From the NCBI GenBank assembly GCA_910585055.1, contig CAJUBY010000010.1:1-56813 (forward strand): a stretch of DNA of 56,813 bases, written 5' to 3'. Position numbers and translations under genes: made by a program. Shown here in pieces: positions 39,348-48,512 of the stretch (its first letter is position 1; every line of letters begins with the position of its first letter). Source of the stretch: an uncultured Christensenella sp. GTDB lineage: Bacteria > Bacillota > Clostridia > Christensenellales > Pumilibacteraceae. The notes under the pieces were generated by a model. It was not told where the DNA came from. It did not search any database and saw only the letters and a list, made by a program, of their open reading frames with translations.

Positions 39348-40286
39348 TTACAGCGATCTGTCGTCGTCCGTGTTTTCGAGCGGTCGTATAAGCTCGTTTA
39401 GTTGCTCGTTGAGCCGCGATATTTTTTGTTGCAATCTTATCGCGCGTTTTAAAACATCGTCGTCGGACTGCTGTTTTTGTTTTTTGACCGTTGCGGTACG
39501 CGGCCTTTCGGCGGACACCGTACGCGACGGGCGGAAAAGATCGCGCGCCGCTTCGCGCTTTGTTTTGGGCGGAGACGACGTCGATGTTTTGTGGTCGTAC
39601 GAAAGGCACTCGGAAAAAAGTTTGTACAGCGGCGCAACGTCGTCCGCGGCGAGCGCTGCGGTTTCCGCTGTTTTTATGGCAGACACCGTAGAACGGGAAT
39701 AATCGAGCGAAAACCCCTTAAGCTTGCAGAGCAGCATGGTAAATATACGTACGGTCAGCTCCGATCCGCGCGTAAAAGGGTGCAATATTATAAACTCGCG
39801 CATATAATACGATAAATAACCGGCAAATTCGTCTTTGGAAGTTTGCGGCGCTCCGGCTGTTTCGTTGATTTTGGCGAACACCGATTTCATCGAGCCTGCT
39901 ATGTATTTCGGATCGGTGTGTGCGTTGCCGTCGGTGTGTGCGTCTGCTATGCGGAGTTTTCCGGCATCGGGATCGAAGTCGCCGCACACCGCTTTGTGCA
40001 GCAACATAAGAGTCATTGCCGTTACGGGGTCGTTTATGACCGCGTTTTTTACCGTTTGCAGCGCGCGGAAAAACATTATAAACTTGTTGTTTCGGTCGAA
40101 CGCCGCAGAACCGCGATCGAGAGTCGCTGTGTGTTTGATTTTGGGCAAAAGATATTTTTCGCCGTCGAGCCTGCCGAGCAAAAGCAGGAGTCCGTCCGTT
40201 TCGGCGGACGACGGCGGTTTATATCCGTCGACTGCGAATGCCGATCTTACGGTGCGAAGTATTCGGTTGGCTTCGTACAACTCCAT
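39348..40286 (-). CDS. Fic-fold protein with degenerate catalytic motif
   Basis: 312 residues. Residues about 60-190 have the layout of a Fic domain: a helix with LHKAV, then GKLRIADAHTDG like the target-side flap region, then ILHPFTRGSELTVRIF in the place of the Fic motif HPFx[D/E]GN[G/K]R. His169, Pro, Phe and Gly174 are kept, but the anion-hole N-G-R is S-E-L, so AMPylation as known is unlikely. The C-terminal 100 residues are charged and end in a coiled-coil-like stretch (LKRAIRLQQKISRLNEQLNE). The start at 40286 fits a leaderless transcript. Confidence 0.65.
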   Translation of the reverse strand: MELYEANRILRTVRSAFAVDGYKPPSSAETDGLLLLLGRLDGEKYLLPKIKHTATLDRGSAAFDRNNKFIMFFRALQTVKNAVINDPVTAMTLMLLHKAVCGDFDPDAGKLRIADAHTDGNAHTDPKYIAGSMKSVFAKINETAGAPQTSKDEFAGYLSYYMREFIILHPFTRGSELTVRIFTMLLCKLKGFSLDYSRSTVSAIKTAETAALAADDVAPLYKLFSECLSYDHKTSTSSPPKTKREAARDLFRPSRTVSAERPRTATVKKQKQQSDDDVLKRAIRLQQKISRLNEQLNELIRPLENTDDDRSL

Positions 40287-40293
40287 AACTTAT

Positions 40294-40322
40294 ATTATAA
40301 CATGGCGGTCGGGTTTTTGCAA
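40294..40322 (-). promoter_or_regulatory. Promoter of the Fic-like/lipid kinase unit, leaderless
   Basis: TTGCAA (40317-40322), 17 bases, TATAAT (40294-40299). Seven bases to the ATG. Confidence 0.75.
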
Positions 40323-40408
40323 TATTTTGGGATAATTATATGCCGTATATAAAATTTTTAATTTGTGCGTCAAACTATTGAAAAAAAAATCAAAACGGAG
40401 TAGAATAT

Positions 40409-41224
40409 ATGAGTAATGGTTTAAGCGCCTGGACTACGATAGGTATCGGCGGCAATGCGCGAAGCGTTACGGTAGTTCGGTCGCGCGGGGAACTCGAAGA
40501 TACCGCGCCTCGCGGACTCGTTATCGGCGGTGGATCGGACATTCTCGTTTCGGATGACGGCTACGACGGTGACGTCATTATAAATCGAACAAGCGGTATC
40601 GTGCGGCAGTGCAATACGGTAATTGCGGATTCGGGCGTGCGGCTCCCCGTGCTCTGCAAATATCTTGCTGAATGCGGTCTGTCGGGATTGGAATGGGCGT
40701 GCGGTATACCCGGGACCGTGGGCGGCGCGGCGGTCATGAACGCAGGCGCTTTCGGCGGCAGTATTTCGGACAGACTTGTTTATGCGGACGTTTTGCGTAA
40801 CGGCAGAACTGTGCGCATGACAAATGCCGAACTTGGATTCGGGTACCGCTGCAGCGGATTACTGTCGGACGATACCGTGTTATGCGCGGCGTTCGAGCTT
40901 TTTCCCGACATTCCGCGCAATATCGTTCGTCGCTGTGCGGATCACAATGCGCTGCGCAGACGTAAACAGCCTATAGGCAAGACCGCCGGGTCGGTATTTA
41001 AAAATCCGCCCGGAGTGTCGGTGGGGCGCGTATTGGACGAAGCCGGATTAAAGGGCGCGCGTGCCGGCGGCGCCGTAATATCAGACGTTCATGCCAACGT
41101 CATAGTCAATACCGGCGGCGCGACAGCAAAAGACGTATGCACGCTGATAGCTAAAATGAAGAGCGCGCTTGCCGAAAGAAACATTCCGGCACACGAAGAG
41201 ATTATTTACATCGGAGATTTTTAA
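40409..41224 (+). CDS. murB: UDP-N-acetylenolpyruvoylglucosamine reductase
   Basis: 271 residues, somewhat shorter than the typical 290-300. A flavoenzyme that reduces enolpyruvyl-UDP-GlcNAc to UDP-MurNAc for peptidoglycan. FAD-binding motifs: TTIGIGGNA, VIGGGSDILVSD, and IPGTVGGAAVMNAGAFG (about 99-115). The catalytic Ser lies in GKTAGSVFKNP (about 195). GGAG lies eight bases before ATG 40409. It starts a compact unit with the PHP gene and whiA. Confidence 0.95.
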   Translation: MSNGLSAWTTIGIGGNARSVTVVRSRGELEDTAPRGLVIGGGSDILVSDDGYDGDVIINRTSGIVRQCNTVIADSGVRLPVLCKYLAECGLSGLEWACGIPGTVGGAAVMNAGAFGGSISDRLVYADVLRNGRTVRMTNAELGFGYRCSGLLSDDTVLCAAFELFPDIPRNIVRRCADHNALRRRKQPIGKTAGSVFKNPPGVSVGRVLDEAGLKGARAGGAVISDVHANVIVNTGGATAKDVCTLIAKMKSALAERNIPAHEEIIYIGDF

Positions 41225-41225
41225 A

Positions 41226-42065
41226 ATGGCTTTTTGGGGCGATTACCATACACATACCTATTACAGCCGCAGAAACGGAAAGCGTCATGCGACGGGCAGT
41301 GTTTTGGAAAATGCCCTTGCCGCAAAGCGCCGCGGACTAAAAGAGCTTGCGGTGACCGATCACGGTTACGCGCACTTCTACGGGTTAAAGGACGAAACAG
41401 CTTTCGAAGCGTTACGTACCGATTGCGAAAAGGCGGAAATGCTTACCGGAGTACGGATATACGCAGGGCTGGAAAACGATCTCGATCAGCGGAGCGGCAA
41501 GGACAAGTCCGTGTCGCCGTTTGCGGAGTTTAAGGACGGGATGCCTCGGGGATTGCAGATAGTGCAGGGCGGTTACCATGCCATGGTCGAAACGCCAACT
41601 ATGTTCCGCAATCTCCTGTTTTGGGCGCGCAACGTAATTTTCAAATTTTTGCCTGGCAGAAAAAAGCTCAAAGCAAAAAATACCGCGGCGTATAAGCGGT
41701 TGATCGACGAATATCCGATCGACTTTATAGGGCATTTAAACCGCGGCATACTCGCCGACGCAGTAGAAGTTGCAAAATATGCGCACGAACGCGGCGTTTA
41801 TATCGAATTGAACGGTAGGCACAAAAGCCTTAAAAAGAAAGATATAAAAGCGATGGTCGCGGCAGGCGTCGAGTTTATTTGTAATTCGGACGCGCACAAG
41901 CCCGAAAATGTCGGAACGGCGCCCGTCGCTTTAAAGCTTATAAAAAAATACGACATACCTTACGAACTTATCGCCAACTGGGAAAGACTGCCCGATTTTC
42001 GGTCCGCAAACTTTAAAAATGCGCGAGCAAAGCTTCCCGACGCGCAGAAGGAAACGGATAAATAA
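41226..42065 (+). CDS. PHP-domain phosphoesterase
   Basis: 279 residues. The metal-binding motif DYHTHTYYS (residues 6-14) and later His in VTDHGYAHF, FIGHLNRG and NSDAHKPEN fit the PHP fold shared with histidinol phosphatase and the DNA polymerase III N-terminus. Stand-alone PHP proteins hydrolyse phosphate esters of nucleotides or small molecules. The start at 41226 is supported by GGAG ten bases upstream, inside murB. whiA overlaps its stop by one base. A PHP gene near hprK-murB is common in Clostridia. Confidence 0.9.
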   Translation: MAFWGDYHTHTYYSRRNGKRHATGSVLENALAAKRRGLKELAVTDHGYAHFYGLKDETAFEALRTDCEKAEMLTGVRIYAGLENDLDQRSGKDKSVSPFAEFKDGMPRGLQIVQGGYHAMVETPTMFRNLLFWARNVIFKFLPGRKKLKAKNTAAYKRLIDEYPIDFIGHLNRGILADAVEVAKYAHERGVYIELNGRHKSLKKKDIKAMVAAGVEFICNSDAHKPENVGTAPVALKLIKKYDIPYELIANWERLPDFRSANFKNARAKLPDAQKETDK

Positions 42066-42997
42066 TGCCCACGTTGAGCGGTCTCGATATAAAACGCGAA
42101 ATCGTCAAGACAAGACCCAAAGACGGCGAATGCCGCGCGCTTGTTGCAGGATTCGTCAGGTCGTGTATGACGCTTTCCATAACGCGGACGGACGGTATGC
42201 TTCTGCAGCTCGACTGTCAGACCGATTTCGTGCGCGAATATATTTCCGGGCTGATGCTCAATGCGTTTAAGGTCGCGCCGGTCAACCATACGCCGTCGCT
42301 GGTCTACGGCGACTGCGAAAAGCTTTTGCGGTTGATAGGCGTATTGAGTGCGGACGGTTCGGTATTTGAAATAACGGGCGTGCCGGACATGCCCGAATCC
42401 AGGGAATGGGCGTATGTCCGCGGAATATTTTTGGGCTGCGGAAGCTTTTCGGCTAAGCTGGACAACGGAACGGACGAGCAGAAAGGCGGCGGCGGATATC
42501 ATCTTGAGTTTTCGGTATTGAGCGAGAGCTTTGCGGACGAGCTGACTGAACTTTTGGATAGGCGCGGTATAGCATCGCATAAAATGGTGCGCGCGGACAA
42601 GTATGTCGTTTACGTAAAGGACAGCGAAACGGTATGTAACTGTTTGGCTCTTATGAAGCTCGGTAAGCTTGTGCTGTCGCTCAACGATACCATGGCGGCG
42701 CTGTCGGTAAAAAAGGACGTCAACCGCAGGATGAACTGCGATATAGCCAACATGACACGTACCGCCAACGCGTCGGTAGACGTGCTTAACGCGATAGAAT
42801 ATATCCGAAAAAAGCGAGGACTTTACACCTTGCCGGGCAAACTTGTGGAGGCGGCGGACGCCAGGATAAATTCGCCCGAATCGTCGCTGGGGGATATAGC
42901 GTACGAGCTGGGCATATCCAAGTCCGGACTTAAGCACAGATTCGACAGGATAGCGGAGATCGCAAAGGAGATCGAAGCGGAGGACGGCGGCGTTTGA
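42065..42997 (+). CDS. whiA: DNA-binding protein WhiA
   Basis: 310 residues. The homing-endonuclease-like N-terminal half includes REWAYVRGIFLGCGSF (about 120-135), the LAGLIDADG-derived core with lost nuclease residues. The C-terminal HTH is SLGDIAYELGISKSGLKHR (about 279-297). In Bacillota WhiA affects cell division and lipid composition; in Actinobacteria it controls sporulation. Normally rapZ and yvcK lie directly upstream, but here the PHP gene does. Confidence 0.94.
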   Translation: MPTLSGLDIKREIVKTRPKDGECRALVAGFVRSCMTLSITRTDGMLLQLDCQTDFVREYISGLMLNAFKVAPVNHTPSLVYGDCEKLLRLIGVLSADGSVFEITGVPDMPESREWAYVRGIFLGCGSFSAKLDNGTDEQKGGGGYHLEFSVLSESFADELTELLDRRGIASHKMVRADKYVVYVKDSETVCNCLALMKLGKLVLSLNDTMAALSVKKDVNRRMNCDIANMTRTANASVDVLNAIEYIRKKRGLYTLPGKLVEAADARINSPESSLGDIAYELGISKSGLKHRFDRIAEIAKEIEAEDGGV

Positions 42998-43033
42998 CGC
43001 GCTGCGGACGGTCAAAAAGGAGTTAGCCGAAAA

Positions 43034-46000
43034 ATGAAACAGTTTGCGCATTTACACGTTCATACGGAATTTTCTTTGCTCGACGGCGCGGTGCGTACCG
43101 ATAAGGTGTTTAAGCTCTGCGACGAGCGTAATATCCCTGCCGTCGCTATGACCGATCACGGCAATATGTACGGGACCATCGAGTTTTTGAAAGCCGCGGT
43201 CAAGTATACCGACAAGGACGCCGATTTTCTGCGGTTCATGAGCGAGCGCCGTCCGTTTAAGGTCAAGCCGATCGTCGGTTGCGAAGTGTATATGACAGAA
43301 AATATGCACGTCAAGGAAAAGGGCGCCAACGGCGCGCCGCCCAAGCTCAACCATCTTATTTTGCTTGCAAAAAACGAAGCCGGATACCACAATCTTATTA
43401 AGATCGTTTCTTCGGGTTATACGGAGGGGATGTATTACAAGCCGCGTGTCGACTTCGAATGTATAAAGGCGCACAGCGAGGGGCTTATATGCCTTTCCTC
43501 ATGTGTCGCAGGCGTTATACCGCAGGCGATACTAAAAAAAGACTTGGCGGCTGCCGACGCATGGGTCAAAAAATTCAAATCGGTTTTCGGCGAAGATTTT
43601 TATATCGAAATACAAAACCACAATATCGCCGCGCAGAAAATAGTTCTGCCGCACCTTATAAAGCTTGCAAACGACAACGGAGTCAAGGTCGTCGCCACCA
43701 ACGATGCGCACTATCTCACCGAAGACGATTCCAAAATGCAAAAGGTGCTGATGGCGATTTCGTTCCATTCCACGTTGGAGAGCGACGGCGAATCGCCGCA
43801 GACGGGCGATATTTCGAATGACGGCGTGTCCGACGATAAGTATTTTCCGACGGACGAGTTCTATCTGAAAGATTACGACGAGATGTACAAGGCGTTGCCT
43901 TACGAAAGCGCGTTGGACGTCACTCTGGAGATCGCCGATAAATGCGACCCGTATTTTATCAAAAAAGAACCGTTGCTGCCGTCGTACGTTCCGCCCGACG
44001 GGTTGAACTGCGAACAGTATCTGCGCAAGCTTACGTTCGACGGACTTAAAATACGTTACGGCGAAATAACGGAAGAGGTAAAAAGCCGCGCGGAATACGA
44101 GCTGGGCATTATCGAAAAGCTCCGGTTCGTCGACTATTTTCTTATCGTTTGGGATTTTATCAACTATGCGGAAAGCCAGGGCATTCCCGTCGGTCTGGGG
44201 CGCGGCAGCGGCGCAGGCAGTATAGTCGCGTACGCTATAGGCATAACCAAGATAGATCCGCTTAAATACGCGCTTATTTTCGAGCGGTTTTTAAACCCGG
44301 AACGCGTGAGCAATCCCGACTTCGATATTGACTTTTGTGTCGATCGGCGCGGCGAAGTGATAGAATACGTTACGCGAAAATACGGCGCGCCCAACGTGTC
44401 GCAGATAGCGACTTTCGGAACGATGGCGACCAAGGCGGCGATAAAGGACGTAGGACGCGTGTTCGATCTGCCGTTTTCGGAAGTGAACACCATCACCAAA
44501 ATGATACCGCGCGGATCCGAAAAAATGCACATACGCGAACTTTTGGGCAGGGGTACCGACAAAGAAGGCAAGCCCGTACCCGGCGTGCCCGAAATGATGT
44601 CGCTGTACGACAACGACCCTATGGCGCGTCGTGTATTGGATATGGCGGAAAAGATAGAAGGTATGCCGCGTCAGATAGGTATGCATGCGGCAGGCGTTAT
44701 CATATGCCGCGACCCGATCGCCGATCACGTTCCGCTTGCGCGTACCAACGAAGACGTGGTAGTTACCCAGTACGACATGATAGTCGACGAAGAGCTGGGG
44801 CTTTTGAAAATGGACTTTTTGGGTCTGACTACGCTTACGGATATAAAAAAGGCGACCGATTATATAAAACAGACGAGCGGCGCGGAAATAGATTTCGTTA
44901 AACTCGGTTACGACGATCCGAAAGTTTACGAGCTTATAGGCAGCGGAAATACCGAGGCGGTGTTCCAGCTGGAATCGGGCGGCATGAAAGGGTTTATGCG
45001 CGATCTGCAGCCGTCATGTCTCGAAGACGTAATAGCCGGTATATCGCTTTACCGTCCCGGTCCTATGGACGCGATCCCAGATTTTATAAAGAACAAGAAA
45101 GCGCCGGATAAGATTAAATATCTGCATCCGTCGCTCGAGCCGATACTGCGCGTTACCTACGGCATAATAGTGTATCAGGAGCAGGTCATGGACGTAGTCC
45201 GTACGCTCGGCGGTTATTCGATGGGCGGCGCGGACAATATACGGCGAATGATGAGCAAAAAGAAGTTCGAGGCCATGGAAGCCGAACGAAAAGTGTTCAT
45301 CAACGGCGGTACCGATAAAAAGACGGGAAACAAGATACCCGGCGCCGTCGCTAACGGCGTTCCGGCAGCCGTCGCAAACGAGATATACGACATGCTCATC
45401 AAGTTTGCGAGCTACGGTTTTAACAAATCGCATGCGGCGGCGTATGCGCATGTAACGTATCAAACCGCATATCTTAAATGCTATTATCCGGTCGAGTATT
45501 TTACCGCGGTCTTGAACAACCGCATAAACAAACTGGACGAGCTTACGCATTATCTGTCGTATCTTAAGGAAGCCAAGATCACGGTACTGCCGCCGAATAT
45601 AAACAAGTCGGGCGCGGAGTATTCCGTGGAAGACGGCTGCGTACGCATAGGCATGGGCGCGATAAAGGGCGTGGGCGTGCCCGTAATAAACAAGATAGTC
45701 GAAGAACGTACCCGAAACGGCGAGTACGGCGACTTCGTGGAGTTCGTTGAACGCATGAGCGACGCGGACAACGGTAAAAGCCTTATCAACCGCCGAATGG
45801 TCGAATCGTTGATATATGCCGGAGCGTTCGACTGTTTCGGGAAGAAACGCGCGGTGCTTATAGCCGCATTCCCGAGCGTACTCGACAAGGTATCTAAAGA
45901 GCGCAACGCCAAAATGAGCGGTCAAATGTCGCTGTTCGACATTGCGCCCGAGATCAAGACGGAGTTCAAATATCCGGAAGTGGACGAGTATTCGCCGAGT

Positions 46001-46618
46001 GACAAATACAAAAAGGAAAAGGAAGTAGCGGGCGTATACCTTTCCGGACATCCGCTGTCCGCTTATGTGGACAAGCTTAAATCATACGGTCTCAACACGT
46101 CGATGCTCGATACCGAATCGCCCGACTGTCCGCATATAGACTCCAAGATAACGTTGGGTGGAATGCTTACTTCGACGGTCAATAAGATGACTAAAAAAGG
46201 GACCCCGATGGGTACGGCAGTGCTCGAAGATCTGTACGGCACGGTAGAATTGCTGGCGTTCAACAAGACGTTCGAAAGGTTGCGTCCGGTGTGGGTAAAC
46301 GATACAGTAGTCGCAGTGACGGGCGTGCTTAAGCAGAACGATAACGGAATGTCGATCTACGTGGACGATATAATGCCGTTTAACGACGCGGACGCATACG
46401 CCGCAAGGATATGCTGTTATTTTTCTTTGAGCGACAGGCGCCTTCTCGACGAAGTAAAAGAGATAGTTTCGGTGTACCGAGGCAACGATTTTATTTACGT
46501 TAAAAACGACGACGACGGAAAGCTTTACCGACTCGGCGATAAGTTCGACATAAACGCCATGTCCAAAAGCGAGCTGTGCGCCGTGCTAGGCGGCGATCGA
46601 GTGCGCGAACAGCAATAA
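43034..46618 (+). CDS. dnaE: DNA polymerase III subunit alpha (DnaE)
   Basis: 1194 residues, normal for DnaE. The N-terminal PHP domain starts HLHVHTEFSLLDGA (residues 6-19). The polymerase palm carries the catalytic Asp in NPDFDIDFC (about 428). A helix-hairpin-helix region and an OB fold (about residues 1010-1090) follow. It replicates the chromosome; a PolC would be expected elsewhere in most Bacillota, where DnaE can be a second polymerase. AAGGAG is upstream. The order whiA-dnaE-pfkA is typical of Clostridia. Confidence 0.97.
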   Translation: MKQFAHLHVHTEFSLLDGAVRTDKVFKLCDERNIPAVAMTDHGNMYGTIEFLKAAVKYTDKDADFLRFMSERRPFKVKPIVGCEVYMTENMHVKEKGANGAPPKLNHLILLAKNEAGYHNLIKIVSSGYTEGMYYKPRVDFECIKAHSEGLICLSSCVAGVIPQAILKKDLAAADAWVKKFKSVFGEDFYIEIQNHNIAAQKIVLPHLIKLANDNGVKVVATNDAHYLTEDDSKMQKVLMAISFHSTLESDGESPQTGDISNDGVSDDKYFPTDEFYLKDYDEMYKALPYESALDVTLEIADKCDPYFIKKEPLLPSYVPPDGLNCEQYLRKLTFDGLKIRYGEITEEVKSRAEYELGIIEKLRFVDYFLIVWDFINYAESQGIPVGLGRGSGAGSIVAYAIGITKIDPLKYALIFERFLNPERVSNPDFDIDFCVDRRGEVIEYVTRKYGAPNVSQIATFGTMATKAAIKDVGRVFDLPFSEVNTITKMIPRGSEKMHIRELLGRGTDKEGKPVPGVPEMMSLYDNDPMARRVLDMAEKIEGMPRQIGMHAAGVIICRDPIADHVPLARTNEDVVVTQYDMIVDEELGLLKMDFLGLTTLTDIKKATDYIKQTSGAEIDFVKLGYDDPKVYELIGSGNTEAVFQLESGGMKGFMRDLQPSCLEDVIAGISLYRPGPMDAIPDFIKNKKAPDKIKYLHPSLEPILRVTYGIIVYQEQVMDVVRTLGGYSMGGADNIRRMMSKKKFEAMEAERKVFINGGTDKKTGNKIPGAVANGVPAAVANEIYDMLIKFASYGFNKSHAAAYAHVTYQTAYLKCYYPVEYFTAVLNNRINKLDELTHYLSYLKEAKITVLPPNINKSGAEYSVEDGCVRIGMGAIKGVGVPVINKIVEERTRNGEYGDFVEFVERMSDADNGKSLINRRMVESLIYAGAFDCFGKKRAVLIAAFPSVLDKVSKERNAKMSGQMSLFDIAPEIKTEFKYPEVDEYSPSDKYKKEKEVAGVYLSGHPLSAYVDKLKSYGLNTSMLDTESPDCPHIDSKITLGGMLTSTVNKMTKKGTPMGTAVLEDLYGTVELLAFNKTFERLRPVWVNDTVVAVTGVLKQNDNGMSIYVDDIMPFNDADAYAARICCYFSLSDRRLLDEVKEIVSVYRGNDFIYVKNDDDGKLYRLGDKFDINAMSKSELCAVLGGDRVREQQ

Positions 46619-46750
46619 TTGCGCAAAGCAAGTGTAGTGGGCGTCGCAGTAAAAAACTTTTACGCTTTTATCGCCTGCAAAAATACGCCGTATCGAAGTA
46701 ATAAAATATTTAAAATATATGTTGTTTTTATTTATTTTTTACCGTATATA

Positions 46751-46759
46751 TGGTATAAT
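46751..46759 (+). promoter_or_regulatory. Extended -10 promoter of pfkA
   Basis: TGGTATAAT is an extended -10 (TGnTATAAT). The -35 region is only T-rich. GAGGTGAGG precedes the ATG. Confidence 0.7.
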
Positions 46760-46787
46760 GGTACAGATATAAAACAGAGGTGAGGAC

Positions 46788-47747
46788 ATGAAAAGAATAG
46801 CGGTTTTGACAAGCGGCGGCGACGCGCCCGGAATGAACGCGGCTATACGCGCCGTCGTACGTTACGGTATAGGCATGGATATGGAAGTCATGGGCGTCGA
46901 GCGCGGTCTGCAGGGGCTTATCGACGATCTGTTCGTTCCAATGAATATGCGCAGTGTTTCCGATATAATCCACCGCGGCGGCACTATTTTAAAGACTGCG
47001 CGCTGTCCCGAATTCAAGACCGAAGAGGGTCAGCAAAAGGCGATAAAAAACCTACGTGCACACGGTGTTGAAGGGCTGATTGTAATCGGCGGCGACGGGT
47101 CTTTTATGGGCGCGAAAGCCATGACCGACCGCGGTTTTCCGTCGATAGGTATTCCCGGAACGATAGATAACGATTTGGCGTATACCGATTACACGCTGGG
47201 ATTCGATACGGCGTGTAATACCATTCTCGACGCTATAAACAAGATACGCGATACGATGAGTTCGCACGAGCGTGTTTCCATCATAGAAGTAATGGGCAGG
47301 AACTGCGGCGACCTTGCGTTGTATACCGGTCTGTGCGGGGGCGCGGAAGTTATTATCGTGCCGGAGCGCAAAATGACTATCGACGAGATAGTAGAAACGC
47401 TGGGCGGCGGAATGGAACACGGCAAGACCAGCGGTATTATCGTGCTTGCCGAGGGCGCGGGACAGGCAGACGAGCTTAAAGCCCAATTGTCCGCACGTAC
47501 GGAAATGGTGGTCAAATCCACTCGGCTTGGTCACGTTCAACGCGGCGGCAGTCCTTCCTGCCGCGACAGATATCTCGGCACGTGTTTCGGCGTTCACGCC
47601 GTAAAATTGTTAAAGCAGGGGATCGGCAACCGCATCGTCGGAATAAAAAATCACAAGTTCTACGACATGGATATCGTGGAAGGCGTGGCGATGAAAAAGT
47701 CTTTCGATACGGAACTTTACAACACAGCCCTTATCGTCGGTAAATAA
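46788..47747 (+). CDS. pfkA: ATP-dependent 6-phosphofructokinase
   Basis: 319 residues, the standard bacterial length. It phosphorylates fructose-6-phosphate, the committed step of glycolysis. ATP-binding TSGGDAPGMN (residues 7-16) and GGDGSFMGA (about 102), and substrate-binding GTIDNDLAYTD (about 124), with catalytic Asp, are present. The Gly in GGDGS (rather than Asp) points to ATP rather than PPi as donor. Pyruvate kinase, which often follows, is absent here. Confidence 0.97.
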   Translation: MKRIAVLTSGGDAPGMNAAIRAVVRYGIGMDMEVMGVERGLQGLIDDLFVPMNMRSVSDIIHRGGTILKTARCPEFKTEEGQQKAIKNLRAHGVEGLIVIGGDGSFMGAKAMTDRGFPSIGIPGTIDNDLAYTDYTLGFDTACNTILDAINKIRDTMSSHERVSIIEVMGRNCGDLALYTGLCGGAEVIIVPERKMTIDEIVETLGGGMEHGKTSGIIVLAEGAGQADELKAQLSARTEMVVKSTRLGHVQRGGSPSCRDRYLGTCFGVHAVKLLKQGIGNRIVGIKNHKFYDMDIVEGVAMKKSFDTELYNTALIVGK

Positions 47748-47753
47748 ACGGAT

Positions 47754-47797
47754 AAACAAAAATACCGCACGTTTTAAAACGTACGGTATTTTTGTTT
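47754..47797. terminator. Convergent terminator after pfkA
   Basis: AAACAAAAATACCG/CGGTATTTTTGTTT arms with ACGTTTTAAAACGT inside. It could serve both strands. Confidence 0.85.
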
Positions 47798-47805
47798 GCA
47801 CGATA

Positions 47806-48507
47806 TTACTTTTTTATTCTCGAGTACACGGCGTTGAATCGTATGGGTTGCGCATAATCGCCGAATTTCTCGCCGAAAATATTATATCCGCCGATATTTT
47901 CGGCGTTTTATTTTACTCCGATCTTTAATGTCGTACGGTCGCCTCCGTCCAATTCGAGTTTTTCTACGGTCACGGACTTGTTTACGCACTTTTCGTTGAT
48001 ATAAACTCCGTCGTCGCGCTCGGCGACCGTAGTCATCAAGCCGTATTCGGTACTTTCGGCGTACCACCAATCGGGCGTAAACTTGCCGTATCTGTTGCCG
48101 AAATCTCCGGGAGATATGTATGTGCACAGCTCTTTTTCGTTTATCCAAAATGTAATATCGCTCGGGTACGATCTGTTGTATCCGGTCGCTTCCGAACATA
48201 TCTCGAGCGAGAAGTTTATTTCCGCTATTTTGTCGTTTGCCGTATAGCTGTTGGGCAAAGCGTATGTTACGTATGACGCACCTTTAGACCATATCGGTTG
48301 CGCGTTATACCGTTCGCGCGTAAACGCGTTTTTGGGTAAGCATTCCATTATCATGCCGTCCGCAGATGCGATCCCGCAGTGCTCGTCGAATTTTACGTCT
48401 ATGTAGTCGCCGACGCCTATATCGGCGGTAAACGGTTCGGGCAATATGCTGTTTTTTCCGCTCGAGTCTTTCATCAATATAGTTATTCCCGGAAAGGTGT
48501 ACGTATT
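47806..48507 (-). pseudogene. Remnant of an ArsR-like regulator: C-terminal domain with an in-frame stop
   Basis: The minus strand encodes the conserved C-terminal ligand domain found in a family of about 300-residue Clostridia regulators, with SDITFWINEKELCTYISPGDFG, TPDWWYAEST and YGLM blocks. A TAA at 47908-47910 interrupts it, yet the same frame continues for 33 codons with the expected ending (NAENIGGYNIFGEKFGDYAQ and more) to a second TAA at 47806. The N-terminal winged-helix part is missing: the frame is closed at 48508. No start codon with a ribosome site is seen. Confidence 0.7.
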
Positions 48508-48512
48508 TTAAG

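Noticed and set aside
40378..40406. TTGAAA-17-TAGAAT promoter for murB
   Set aside because: The -10 ends two bases before the ATG, so transcription would start inside the gene; GGAG at 40397 indicates a leadered mRNA from further upstream.
41960..43051. Minus-strand frame of 363 codons
   Set aside because: Shadow of whiA and the PHP gene.
45014..46051. Minus-strand frame of 345 codons
   Set aside because: Shadow of dnaE.
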